From: Deltaproteobacteria bacterium
GTDB taxonomy: Bacteria; Desulfobacterota; Binatia; HRBIN30; CADEER01
DNA: 64,000 bases
NCBI GenBank assembly: GCA_029262455.1
Contig: JAJCZJ010000031.1
Location: forward strand, 154,460 to 218,459
Direction: 5' to 3'
The translations under genes and the position numbers were made by a program. Of this stretch, positions 34,557 through 43,725 are shown one piece after another (the stretch's first letter is position 1; the number at the start of each line of letters is the position of its first letter). The notes beneath the pieces are model-generated. The model saw only the letters and a program-made list of their open reading frames with translations, had not been told where the DNA came from and searched no databases.

Positions 34557-36902
34557 GTGCGCGCGCGCATCATCATCTTCGCGATCCTGATGATCGCAAT
34601 GGCGGCTATCTGCGCCTTCCGGCTCCGTATAGGCACGGACATCACCAACTTCATGCCCGACGGAAAGCGCGCCAGACTCGCCACCCTGTCGCGCAAGCTC
34701 GCCAACAGCGAGCTGACTCGGACCATGACCATTAGTGTCGGCGCCCCAGATATCGACACGGCAGTCGCCGCAGCAACCAGCCTCGCCGAAAAACTTCGCG
34801 TGCACCCGGAAGTCGAATGGCTACGAACTGCGATGCGGGAGGACGCGTTCGACGAGGCACTACAGCTTTATCTGCCTCGTACCTTCTACCACGCCTCGGA
34901 CGAACCCGAACGAGAATTACCTAAAATGCTCACAGACGTAGCCTTGCGTGCCGCAGCCGCGCAGCGCCTCAGCGAGCTTCGCCAACCCACGGCAACAGCG
35001 TTCAAGCAGTTCTTCGCACACGACCCGCTCGGCCTGTTTCGCCGATTCATGGAAGAAGCGCAGAGCAGCCAGCCCGAAGTGCCGACGCATGCCGGCCAGA
35101 TCGTTTCGCAGGATGGCCGCCACGCTCTCATTCTCCTCGGCACGGTGCATTCGCACTTCGCATCCGACATCCAAGCACGCTTTCTCGCAGACCTAGGAGA
35201 AGCGATCGAAGCGGTCAATGCTCAACATCCGGGACTCCTGTTTGAAACGAGCGGTGCGAACCGCATCGCCGTCAGCTCCGAAGAAAGCATCAAGAGCGAC
35301 GTTTACCTCATCGGTATTTGCACGTTTGTCGGCGTGGCGATCTTGTTCTTGGTCTTCTTTCGATCCCTGAAATCGTTCGCGCTGGCCTCGCTGCCGGCAG
35401 TCTTCGGTGCCCTATCGGCCTGCACTGCCGGGCTCATCGTGCTCGGAGGCATCGATGGTCTAACGGTCGCGTTCGGGGCCGCGATGATGGGAGTCGCGAT
35501 CGACTACTCCATTCACGTGATCAATCATCACGCCCTCGCCGCTAATCGTGTATCGGCGAACCAAACCGTCGAACGGCTCAAACCGTCCTTGTTGCTAGGC
35601 GCATTCACCACCATGGCGAGCTTCGCAGGACTCCTGATGACGAGTTCACCTGCTTTTCGGGAACTCGGATTCTTTTCGATCGTCGGGATCGCCGCTTCCC
35701 TGGGCGCGACCCTCTACCTTTTGCCCGCACTCCTCACCAACCGACGCCGCGTTCCGAAGATTTCGAAAGTTGTAGCCAACACCTTGGGCAGAGCCGTCGA
35801 CAACATGCGTCGTCGCCAGATCATTCTCCGCGCGGCGACGATCGCCGTTCTGCTACTCGCAGCGATGACGATTCCGAGCTTGCAGTGGGTCGACGATCTG
35901 TCGCAATTGGGCAACGTCGATCGATCGTTGATCGAAGAAGATATCCGGGTTCGGTCGCGCCTACCCAGCTTCGACACCCGGCGTTTCGTCGTGGCCTTGG
36001 CCGCCGACCAGGAAACGGCATTGCAAAAGAACGATCAGATCTATTCGCGTCTCCAGAAGCTCGTTGTCGCAGGCGACATCGGCGGAATTCGATCGCTGCA
36101 CCAACTCGTGCGCTCTCGAGAGCTGCAGCTCCGCAACCTCAACACGTTGCGCGCGGAGAAGAATCTCGCCGAGCGCGTCGACGCCGCGTTTCGCTCGGTC
36201 GGCTTCAAGCGAGGCGCATTCGACGCGTTTGGCAACGATCTCGCCTCGCCGCCACCACCGATTACACTTGCCGATCTGCGTGCTTCCGCGCTCGGGCCAC
36301 TCCTCGGAACCCTCGCCCTATCACTCGGGGATAGCTTCGCTGCGATTACCTACCTGCGCGATGTTCGGTCACTCGACATCGTACGAGCCGCGATCTCCGA
36401 CATCGAGGGTGTGGTTCTTTTCGACCAGCGTGAGTTCGTCAACGAGATCTACCGCGAATTTCGCAACACGACCCTGCAGCAGATCCTCGTCGGCACCGTG
36501 TTGGTCGGCTTCGTATTGCTCCTCCGCTACCGAGCCTGGCGACCCGCAACAGCTGCGATTCTCCCGGCCTTGATGGTTGTGATCACACTCCTCGGCGGCT
36601 TCGCGTGGTTTGGTGTTCAAACCAACCTCTTGCACGTGATCTCCCTGATGATGGTCATGGGTATGGGTGTCGACTACGGAGTGTTCTTGGTCGACAGTGC
36701 CGGCGACACAGCTGCATTCGACGCAACGATGCTGAGCCTACTACTCTCTTGTCTGACGACGGTTCTTGTCTTTGGAACTTTGGCCATATCCGAGCACCCC
36801 GCCTTGCGCGCGATCGGCACGACAACCGGCGTCGGAGTTCTGTTGGCGTTCCTCTATGCGCCACTTTCCCTGCTGATAACCAACACCACTTCGTCGAGAT
36901 GA
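34557..36902 (+). CDS. MMPL/RND-family exporter (ApeM-like)
   Basis: A 781-residue transporter starting with GTG two bases after the LolA-like stop. Two repeats are visible, each with a large periplasmic loop followed by a bundle of membrane helices: the first bundle at about residues 240-430 (GVAIDYSIHVINHH), the second at about 630-775 (GMGVDYGVFLVDSA). The aspartates in VAIDYS and GVDYG are the proton-relay type. In aryl-polyene and flexirubin clusters this exporter extracts the pigment from the inner membrane for the LolA-like carrier. It overlaps the lipoprotein gene by 4 bases. Confidence 0.88.
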   Translation: MRARIIIFAILMIAMAAICAFRLRIGTDITNFMPDGKRARLATLSRKLANSELTRTMTISVGAPDIDTAVAAATSLAEKLRVHPEVEWLRTAMREDAFDEALQLYLPRTFYHASDEPERELPKMLTDVALRAAAAQRLSELRQPTATAFKQFFAHDPLGLFRRFMEEAQSSQPEVPTHAGQIVSQDGRHALILLGTVHSHFASDIQARFLADLGEAIEAVNAQHPGLLFETSGANRIAVSSEESIKSDVYLIGICTFVGVAILFLVFFRSLKSFALASLPAVFGALSACTAGLIVLGGIDGLTVAFGAAMMGVAIDYSIHVINHHALAANRVSANQTVERLKPSLLLGAFTTMASFAGLLMTSSPAFRELGFFSIVGIAASLGATLYLLPALLTNRRRVPKISKVVANTLGRAVDNMRRRQIILRAATIAVLLLAAMTIPSLQWVDDLSQLGNVDRSLIEEDIRVRSRLPSFDTRRFVVALAADQETALQKNDQIYSRLQKLVVAGDIGGIRSLHQLVRSRELQLRNLNTLRAEKNLAERVDAAFRSVGFKRGAFDAFGNDLASPPPPITLADLRASALGPLLGTLALSLGDSFAAITYLRDVRSLDIVRAAISDIEGVVLFDQREFVNEIYREFRNTTLQQILVGTVLVGFVLLLRYRAWRPATAAILPALMVVITLLGGFAWFGVQTNLLHVISLMMVMGMGVDYGVFLVDSAGDTAAFDATMLSLLLSCLTTVLVFGTLAISEHPALRAIGTTTGVGVLLAFLYAPLSLLITNTTSSR

Positions 36903-37411
36903 AACTTCCCATAGCAGCTGCTTTGCTGATTTGTACCGCAGTCTACGGCTGCGCCGGGATCGCGTTGCGCCTCTACCAGCCGGCACAGATTGCCGACTGC
37001 CGGGAACCAATTCCATCAACCCAGAACCTGCCGAAGACCGATTTCGTCCGCAGGTTTCGCTTCCAGGTCGATGCACTGGGCGACACCCAAGTGTCGCAAG
37101 GTATCGAAGTCGTCGCACAGAAACGCGGCTCCAAAATGACCGTCGTCGGTCTATCGCGCTTCGGGGCCAAGCTCTTCACCGTTCTCCAAGACGGACGTGA
37201 AGTAACCGTCGATACTCCCGTGAAGGCTCTGCAGAACGTAGCCCCCCACAATGTCCTGCGAGATCTATACCGCTGGCCCTTCGGTATCGATCACGGCAAA
37301 GACGTCAGGGTCTTGGTGGCAGACGACCGACGCTCGGCGAAGATCACCAACGACATTTGCGGGTACACAACGACAATCGTCGAGGTCGGGAACCCCCACT
37401 TGGCACCATGA
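36899..37411 (+). CDS. Small lipoprotein of the pigment export operon (DUF3261-like)
   Basis: A 170-residue protein with signal peptide and lipobox (ALLICTAVYGC, Cys18). The body is beta-rich: FRFQVDALGDTQVSQGIEVV, VVGLSRFGAKLFTV, and a C-terminal DICGYTTTIVEVG. Size, position after the exporter and the lipidated N-terminus fit the DUF3261 lipoprotein that ends many aryl-polyene export operons, where it may act like LolB as outer-membrane acceptor. Start and stop both overlap neighbours by four bases (ATGA). Confidence 0.7.
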   Translation: MKLPIAAALLICTAVYGCAGIALRLYQPAQIADCREPIPSTQNLPKTDFVRRFRFQVDALGDTQVSQGIEVVAQKRGSKMTVVGLSRFGAKLFTVLQDGREVTVDTPVKALQNVAPHNVLRDLYRWPFGIDHGKDVRVLVADDRRSAKITNDICGYTTTIVEVGNPHLAP

Positions 37412-37944
37412 AGGACTCGACCGGAAGCAGCGATCGGCGAAGATTCTGGCTGGGCGTCAAATCCCTCCTCGCCAGCGTCTATTTCGGCTTGATGTTTTTC
37501 GTGCTGGCGCCGACCGGACTGTTGTACTTGGCCCGCAAAGAGGCTCCCTTCGCGACCGCCGGCACAGCCTCGGTGGTGATCGGCGCAGCGATCATCGTCG
37601 TCGCAACGGCAGTCGTCGGGTCACTGGTCCGCGATTTCATTCGCTTCGGCGACGGAACACACGTGCCGATCGATCCACCGCGGAATTTCGTATCCGCCAG
37701 CGCTTACCGCCGGCTGCGCAACCCAATGTACCTGGCTTATGTGCTCACTATTCTTGGGGAAGCGATGGTGTTCGGCTCCGGTGTTCTCGCTGTCTACGGC
37801 TTCGTGTTGTGGGTGATCGCTCACGCATACGTCGTCTTGCGCGAAGAGCCTCTTCTCGTGAAGCGCTTCGGCACAGAGTACGAAAGCTACCGAGAGAATG
37901 TACCTCGCTGGGGCCTTTGCACGCCAAACCGCAAGAAAACGTAG
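37408..37944 (+). CDS. ICMT/PEMT-family membrane methyltransferase
   Basis: A 178-residue membrane protein with about four to five hydrophobic segments. The C-terminal part carries the SAM-binding signature of the isoprenylcysteine carboxyl methyltransferase family: YRRLRNPMYLAYVL and the EEPLLVKRFGTEYESY motif. Its ATG lies in the stop of the lipoprotein gene (ATGA), making it the last member of the ammonia-lyase/export operon. A natural guess is methylation of the pigment's aryl head or carboxyl end in the membrane; the substrate is not shown by sequence. Confidence 0.8.
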   Translation: MKDSTGSSDRRRFWLGVKSLLASVYFGLMFFVLAPTGLLYLARKEAPFATAGTASVVIGAAIIVVATAVVGSLVRDFIRFGDGTHVPIDPPRNFVSASAYRRLRNPMYLAYVLTILGEAMVFGSGVLAVYGFVLWVIAHAYVVLREEPLLVKRFGTEYESYRENVPRWGLCTPNRKKT

Positions 37945-38186
37945 TCGCACGATCGCAACTCTCTGCGTCGCATTGCTGCAATGTCGCTTCGACCGACGCT
38001 CCGCGACTCGGCAACATGACGCCGGGCGTCATCTGCGACCGGGTCGTTCGAAACGGAGACGCAGATACGTCAGACGACGTGATTGGCTGCGCCGGTCCGC
38101 TTCCTTAGTACACAGCATACGCGTGTTGCCAGAAACTCTTCCTTCAAGGCATCCTCACACTCAGGGGAACCTTGAAAGGGAGAACA

Positions 38187-39476
38187 GTGAAACGAACCGC
38201 GCTGACAGCATGCCTCGCCCTGACCCTAACCCAGGGCTGTCTGGAGTTCACCTACACCGAAACCTTTGACGGAGATCCAGCGGGTCCGACCCAGAGTGCG
38301 CTGCCCGCGAGCATGGATTTCTCGGTAACGCACCGAACCCACCCGCGGGACCACAACCCGACCTTTGAGCAGTATCCGGCCGATCACGGCTCGGATTGCG
38401 CCGGGCCGCCGAACCAGCATCTCGTTCAAACATCGCATCTTTCCAACGGCACCAACCCCGACGAGAGTTTCTTCGTCTGCAAGAATCATATGATGTCCTC
38501 GATGGGCGATGTCGAGGGCTACTCGGTGACCGCATTCTGGCCGCGGCGAGAGTTCGACTTCAGCGGAGCGGGAGTCCTGTCATTCGACGTCAACATCAAC
38601 GATCGACACCCGCGCGTTTGGTGGGAAGTCCTCATCACTCCGCGCGCACAGATGAAAGTCGGCGCCGCCCAGGAGTGGTTGCCGATCGACGAAACCTACC
38701 CCGAGGATCGCATCGTACTGACCTTCCACCAGAACTCGCGACGCTCGATCCAGATCGGCACCGGGGCCGTCGCGCCGGACGGTTGGATCATCGACGAGAC
38801 AGACTGGCGCGAGTGGCGCTATATCGAACCCACCGACCCCGCCCTCAGTGATCGGCGGATCCGCCGCCGCCACACCATCGTCTTCACCGACAACAGGGTC
38901 TCCTGGCTAATTGAAAAGCCGGATGGAACCTATGACCGATACGACGTAGACGTTCCGATGGGACTGCCGTTCAGCCGCGGGCTCGTCCTCGTCAAGACCC
39001 ACGCCTACACCCCGGAGAAGGACGGCAATTTCGACAAGACGACGTTTCATTGGGACAACATCCGCTTTACGGGCCCAGAGGTCGGGGTCTACGACGCCTT
39101 CGAAACCAACGAGCTGGTTTACTTGCAAGCGAACGGCAGCCGCGCCATTGGCGAGACCGAGACCGCATCCATCACAATACCCCGCACGGGCCCCAACCCG
39201 GTCGTCTTCGGTCAGATTCACGGCGCGCTCAACGGGCAAGTTCTATTGCGCATCAACGGCGGCACGCAGCGTACGATTCACCCCCTGCACTACAGCGACG
39301 ACGGCTGCTCGACGAGCGGCTGGGCATCCTTCCGCCTCGAAGTGGCTCCATCCGAGCTCGTCGTCGGCGCCAACACCTTCGAATGGGAAATCGGCCCGCG
39401 GCCTGCGTGCGTCCCCGACTGGATGTGGGACGGCTTCTCCATCAAGGGCCTCGAGATCCAGCTCGACACCGAGTAA
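38187..39476 (+). CDS. Large lipoprotein of unknown function
   Basis: A 429-residue protein starting with GTG behind AAAGGGAG. It has a lipoprotein signal (VKRTALTACLALTLTQGC). The mature protein begins with a concanavalin-like pattern (YTETFDGDPAGPTQSALP ... WWEVLITPRA ... IVFTDNRVSWLIEKPDG ... FHWDNIRF), suggesting a jelly-roll fold near residues 25-295. The C-terminal 120 residues form a second beta domain (LLRINGGTQRTIHPLHYSDD). No catalytic pair is obvious. A strong hairpin follows at 39533. Surface glycan binding is possible. Confidence 0.65.
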   Translation: MKRTALTACLALTLTQGCLEFTYTETFDGDPAGPTQSALPASMDFSVTHRTHPRDHNPTFEQYPADHGSDCAGPPNQHLVQTSHLSNGTNPDESFFVCKNHMMSSMGDVEGYSVTAFWPRREFDFSGAGVLSFDVNINDRHPRVWWEVLITPRAQMKVGAAQEWLPIDETYPEDRIVLTFHQNSRRSIQIGTGAVAPDGWIIDETDWREWRYIEPTDPALSDRRIRRRHTIVFTDNRVSWLIEKPDGTYDRYDVDVPMGLPFSRGLVLVKTHAYTPEKDGNFDKTTFHWDNIRFTGPEVGVYDAFETNELVYLQANGSRAIGETETASITIPRTGPNPVVFGQIHGALNGQVLLRINGGTQRTIHPLHYSDDGCSTSGWASFRLEVAPSELVVGANTFEWEIGPRPACVPDWMWDGFSIKGLEIQLDTE

Positions 39477-39532
39477 CGCACTCGTTCGCGCTTGCGAGCC
39501 ACGACGGAAAGTTTCGCTCGTACGGCGTCAAT

Positions 39533-39588
39533 TTGCTCGTAACCTGATCGGGACCGCCGCGAGAATCGACGGTCCTGATCACGAGCAA
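39533..39588 (+). terminator. Long imperfect inverted repeat after the lipoprotein gene
   Basis: Arms ttgctcgt/acgagcaa (39533-39540, 39581-39588) and gatcgggaccg/cggtcctgatc (39546-39556, 39570-39580; one G-T pair) form a 19-bp stem with a 5-base bulge and a 13-base loop. It lies 56 bases beyond the lipoprotein stop and before the next plus-strand gene. No T-run follows, so it may be a factor-assisted terminator. Confidence 0.55.
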
Positions 39589-39667
39589 GGGGCCCGCGCA
39601 GCAACGCGAAGGGCCCGGCGCCGCGTGGCCGTTCGCCAGCAACCCAACGCGGCGATACAGTGCGGCG

Positions 39668-40876
39668 ATGTCCGCGAGCCAATACATCGTCTGGGGCCCC
39701 GAACTCTCGCCTTTTCTGCTCAAGCTCGAGGCTCTTCTGAAATATCAGGGACTGCCTTTTCGGCGACTGCCGCGCGACGGCTCGCGACTGGAAAATGTTC
39801 GCACCTACAGTGCCATCGAGATTGCGACGCGGCGGCGGGCGGCGCTGCGTTACCCGCGCACGACCGATCTCGACGAGTACCCGTTGGTGCCTTATCTCAT
39901 CACACCCGATCGCACCGTCCTCTACGATACGACTGCGCTGGCACACTGGATGGACGATTTCCCAAACCCAACAAGTCCTGCACTGATTCCATCCGATCCC
40001 GCAACTCGCTTCGTCGTGAACTTGATCGACGAAGCGTTCGACGAGTTGGGTCTCTACCTGGTTCATCACAACCGCTGGAAGTTGGCCGCATCGAACAACG
40101 ACGATCCGGGCCGGCGCGTGGCGCAAGAGTACCGCCGACTCCTTCCGCCGGGCACACCCCGACTATTCGGGCCCTGGTTCAACAAGCGACAAGTGCGACG
40201 TCTGCCCTACCTGTTCAGCGTCGCACCCGCAGGCTACAGCGAGCCCGGGTTAGCTGCGTCGATCACGCCGCCCTCGCGCGACGGGTTTCCGCCGACCCAC
40301 GAACTACTCGAGGGCATCTGGTTCGACTGCCTCGCGGCGTGCGAAACGATCTTGACCGCGCAGCCGTACCTGCTTGGAAACCGCTTCTGCCTCGCCGATG
40401 CCAGCGTCTACGGCCAGCTGTCCATGAACCTCACCGACACAGCCGCAGCCGATGCCCTGCGCCAGGCAGCGCCGCGCACCTTCGAATGGCTTGTCGATAT
40501 CCGCGACGGCAAACACGCCGGCACCACCGGAGACATCGTCATCGGCCCGCAGCTCTCGCCGCTTCTCGAAGTGGTCGGACAAACCTTCGTACCTCTGATG
40601 CAGCAGAACGCAGCCGCCTACGAAGCAGCGCGACAGAACGGCGTGACTCACTTCAACGAAGAAGCATTCAACGCGGGACAAGCACTCTACGTGGGCACCC
40701 TGCGAGGGCATCCTTTTCGATCTGTCGCAAAGAGTTTTCAGGTTCGAGTCTGGCGAGAGCTACAAAGCCAGTGGGCCAACCTCGACAGCGACGCGCAAAA
40801 GAACGTGATCGACATCGAAGGTTCCGGAACCGACCTCGAGCAGATTCTGAACTTCGCACCCAATCGGGCGCAGTGA
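39668..40876 (+). CDS. Glutathione S-transferase-like protein
   Basis: A 402-residue protein. The first 85 residues have the thioredoxin-fold GST N-terminal domain (YIVWGPELSPFLLKLEALL ... YPLVPYLITPDRTVLYDTTAL), where VPYLI and the D-T-T-A segment mark the glutathione pocket. The middle (about 90-270) is the all-helical domain, including AQPYLLGNRFCLADASVYGQ. About 120 extra residues follow, longer than a normal GST. Related long GST-like proteins occur in many environmental bacteria with unknown substrates. No operon partner is evident; the next gene is convergent. Confidence 0.78.
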   Translation: MSASQYIVWGPELSPFLLKLEALLKYQGLPFRRLPRDGSRLENVRTYSAIEIATRRRAALRYPRTTDLDEYPLVPYLITPDRTVLYDTTALAHWMDDFPNPTSPALIPSDPATRFVVNLIDEAFDELGLYLVHHNRWKLAASNNDDPGRRVAQEYRRLLPPGTPRLFGPWFNKRQVRRLPYLFSVAPAGYSEPGLAASITPPSRDGFPPTHELLEGIWFDCLAACETILTAQPYLLGNRFCLADASVYGQLSMNLTDTAAADALRQAAPRTFEWLVDIRDGKHAGTTGDIVIGPQLSPLLEVVGQTFVPLMQQNAAAYEAARQNGVTHFNEEAFNAGQALYVGTLRGHPFRSVAKSFQVRVWRELQSQWANLDSDAQKNVIDIEGSGTDLEQILNFAPNRAQ

Positions 40877-40962
40877 GATGGCAGCACGATGTCGATTCAG
40901 CTTTGACGTCACGGCGGAGTGGAGACTGTAACCGGATCGCGCCACGGTTTGATGGCCGGGCG

Positions 40963-41892
40963 TCACAGGCGCGTGCGTTCGACCCAAGCCGTGAGATCGT
41001 CCAGGCGGTGTGCCCACCACAGGGTGAGACCTCTGTGCTGGGCCTGTTCGAGGTTGGCCAGTTTGTAGACACCGCTGAGCACTGCGGCCGGAACGACCTG
41101 TAGCTCTCCGAACTCCTTGCGCCAGGTCTCGGCTTTCACCGCTGCGTCGTTGTTGAGCCGCTTGATCGAATTGAGAGCGGAGTTCGACACCTTGCACTCG
41201 ATCGCCAGTACCCGTTCATCCCATAGCGTCGCAATCACATCGGCCTTTCTCGTACCCAGGTGGGATTCCATACAGAACTCACCGGGCCCCGGGGCTTGCG
41301 ACAACATCCGGATCTTTCGGGTTGGCACCTCGACAAACCCATGCTGCGCGAGGGTCTCCTGCACGCGCGCCTCCTGTTGCTGCTTGCCCTCGTTGCGGCG
41401 AATCGTCGCCACACGCTGCGCGGCTATCTGTGCAGCTGACGCCAGAACGGCAGCATCGCGCTCCGTCTCGCTCGGCGCGCGAACTTCGCCCACCCAGGGA
41501 AATCGTCGCCGATCCAAGCCCTCCAAGACGGCCGCAACTGCCGCTTTCGCCATCTCCGGTTGTCGGCGTAAACGAGACGGCGCCAACGAAGGCACTTCGG
41601 CCACGACTTGAAGATCGTCGATCGAAATCGGCGGACCCGCGATGTAGCGAAACGCTTCGCGCAGCTTCTCGTCGCCGAGAATTTCCAGCGCAACCGCTTC
41701 GACTTCACGCAAGTCGTCGGTCAGCCGCAGAAGCTCGCGGTACGTTTCACGATATTGATCGAATACTTCGAGATACTTCTCGAGCGGCTCGGCGATGCGC
41801 GAGCGGCGAAATAGCTCGATCGCGGCCGAACTCTCTGCGCCAAGCTCTGCAGAACTCCAAACCGGGGGGCTTGCTCGCGCCTCGATGTTCAT
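40963..41892 (-). CDS. XamI-family type II restriction endonuclease
   Basis: A 309-residue protein. The N-terminal helical part (SAAIELFRRSRIAEPLEKYL EVFDQYRETYRELL, split by a space here) and its order of motifs match the XamI restriction family. The catalytic PD-(D/E)XK core is in RKADVIATLWDERVLAIECK, with the ECK lysine. XamI itself cuts GTCGAC; whether this protein does is unknown. Its ATG overlaps the stop of the adjacent methyltransferase gene (ATGA), the expected order modification then restriction. GTCGAC sites do occur in the window. Confidence 0.85.
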   Translation of the reverse strand: MNIEARASPPVWSSAELGAESSAAIELFRRSRIAEPLEKYLEVFDQYRETYRELLRLTDDLREVEAVALEILGDEKLREAFRYIAGPPISIDDLQVVAEVPSLAPSRLRRQPEMAKAAVAAVLEGLDRRRFPWVGEVRAPSETERDAAVLASAAQIAAQRVATIRRNEGKQQQEARVQETLAQHGFVEVPTRKIRMLSQAPGPGEFCMESHLGTRKADVIATLWDERVLAIECKVSNSALNSIKRLNNDAAVKAETWRKEFGELQVVPAAVLSGVYKLANLEQAQHRGLTLWWAHRLDDLTAWVERTRL

Positions 41893-43496
41893 TCGGCCGG
41901 CTCCCACTCACTGCTCGCCGACTTCAGCATTGCTGGCGACGGAACCAAGAGTCGCTCGATTTCACGGGGCTCGAACTTGGTCAGCCCACCCGCATATGTC
42001 CGCCCCTGCGCGACTGAGATATTCGTCGAAAGGTAGCGGGCCAATCGGGACAACACGCGGGAAGACAGCGGCTCGCGCGGGTAAACGCCGTGCGCGATAT
42101 TGATGTGACGGGCCTGGGCGCGGTTCAAGATAAAAGCTGGAGGACGACGCGCCATATAGGTCACCAAGATCGGCGCCGGATCGCGAAGCCCGACCGACCA
42201 CCACGCCCTACGGGTTCGCGCAATGTACCCGAGATGCGTCCCCAAGGCCTTGGCGCGGCGCAAGAAAGCCGCAACCTTGCGACGCTCGACCGCGCCTAGC
42301 TCGTCGAGATCGACCGGAAGATCGATCACGAACCGCAGCGCGCTCGCCTCGCGAAGGATTGGAACCGCATCGAACAGCTCCTTGGCCCGTGTAATACTCG
42401 GGAACAACACCGACTCAGGCAAATCGATGCCATCCCGGTTGGTGACCCACACCTTATTGGCTCCGGTCACCTGCCCCCTGTGGACACGACAAAGTTCGCC
42501 GAGCTCGACGAAGCCTTCAGGGATCTTGCGGGGACTGCGCGTCAGCGGCGTCCAGCGCGCAGCCGCGGCAAGAACATCACGGCGCACTAGCCGTCCACTT
42601 CGCATGGCGTCGAGGGCGTCCAGCCGGCTCACACGCTTGAGCCGGACACGATTTGCGCTGCTGCCGATTTCGCAGCAAGCGATCGCTGCCGTCGAAGCCG
42701 CGTCCGGAAATGGCGCCGCCGCCGGTTCGACTACGTGGATACTCTGCCCGCCGAGCGGACCGGCAAAAAGCCCGCGCACCAAACTCCCGTAGTTCACGTC
42801 CATCCACTCCGCGGCAGTGATGAAGGAAACGTAGTCGCCCTCTACCGCCAACTCCAAAGTCGCGAGGTAGAAGTGGACGTGTAACCCGGCCAGCTGACTG
42901 GCCCTAAAACCGCGCGCCGCGGCTGTAGTTTTCAGCCAACGTTTCCACTTCGTCGAGATCAGATGATGGCGCACGTAAGGAGGGTTGCCCAGGAACAGTG
43001 TCGGCCCTTCGACAACCGGTAAGGCCAGATCGCGGTAGTCCCCGACGATCACTTCGGCCCGCTTCGCAAATCCCGCCGTGCAAAGAGTCGCTCGCGCGAT
43101 CAGGGCGGCGAGCGGATCGATCTCGACGCCAAGCAGCGCGGCTTCGGGAAAGTGAATCGCGGCGCGGCGCAGAAAGCGCGCCGAGCCGGTGCCCGGATCG
43201 ACGACGCGCACGGGCACAACCGGCCGCTCGGTCGCCCAATCGACCATCGCATCAACAATCGACGCCGGAGTGTAAGTCGCCCCCATCGGCCTGCGGTCTT
43301 CCGGTGAGCGCAGCGCCGCAAACGCCTCGCCGAGCGGGTCTTCACCCTTCTCGATGCGCTTGCGTATCGAGAGCACGTCGCTTCGACTAGGACGCGCCAA
43401 GTTGCGCACCAAGGCGCTCTCCGCAGGCGACCAGCCGGCCACGTCGCGCGCACCCAACGCCAGGGCATAGACCGCCAGTTCCCGCTCCGTTCTCAC
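41889..43496 (-). CDS. N6-adenine DNA methyltransferase of the XamI-type system
   Basis: A methyltransferase with SAM motif I in VVDPGTGSARFLRRAA, an acidic motif II (LGVEIDP), and the catalytic motif IV NPPY in LFLGNPPYVRHHLIS. The C-terminal 300 residues are the target-recognition part. It methylates adenine to protect the host from the partner nuclease. The frame is open up to an ATG at 43655, but the first 50 residues from there look non-coding and would overlap the divergent recQ gene; GTG 43496 (VRTERELAVYALAL) is a better start, giving 535 residues. Confidence 0.82.
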   Translation of the reverse strand: MRTERELAVYALALGARDVAGWSPAESALVRNLARPSRSDVLSIRKRIEKGEDPLGEAFAALRSPEDRRPMGATYTPASIVDAMVDWATERPVVPVRVVDPGTGSARFLRRAAIHFPEAALLGVEIDPLAALIARATLCTAGFAKRAEVIVGDYRDLALPVVEGPTLFLGNPPYVRHHLISTKWKRWLKTTAAARGFRASQLAGLHVHFYLATLELAVEGDYVSFITAAEWMDVNYGSLVRGLFAGPLGGQSIHVVEPAAAPFPDAASTAAIACCEIGSSANRVRLKRVSRLDALDAMRSGRLVRRDVLAAAARWTPLTRSPRKIPEGFVELGELCRVHRGQVTGANKVWVTNRDGIDLPESVLFPSITRAKELFDAVPILREASALRFVIDLPVDLDELGAVERRKVAAFLRRAKALGTHLGYIARTRRAWWSVGLRDPAPILVTYMARRPPAFILNRAQARHINIAHGVYPREPLSSRVLSRLARYLSTNISVAQGRTYAGGLTKFEPREIERLLVPSPAMLKSASSEWEPAE

Positions 43497-43725
43497 CGCA
43501 GATCTCAAAGCACTCGTGTTCCCAAGCAGCAAGCCCGCCCGCACAACCAACGACCAATGTCGCTTCCGGCAAGACCCTATCAACTGGGGTTGGTCAGTTG
43601 AAGATCGACAGACCGGTTGCGGCTGCGCCACGAGTACAGTGCGAAGCGCCCACATGGCTGAGAAACCGCCGAGTCAAGCCGGGGCGAACGTTGACACACC
43701 GCCGAGAGAATGGAGTGGTACTCCG

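Noticed and set aside
39148..41103. Plus-strand 651-codon frame
   Set aside because: It is a shadow across the lipoprotein, hairpin and GST-like genes; extremely Arg-rich with no motif.
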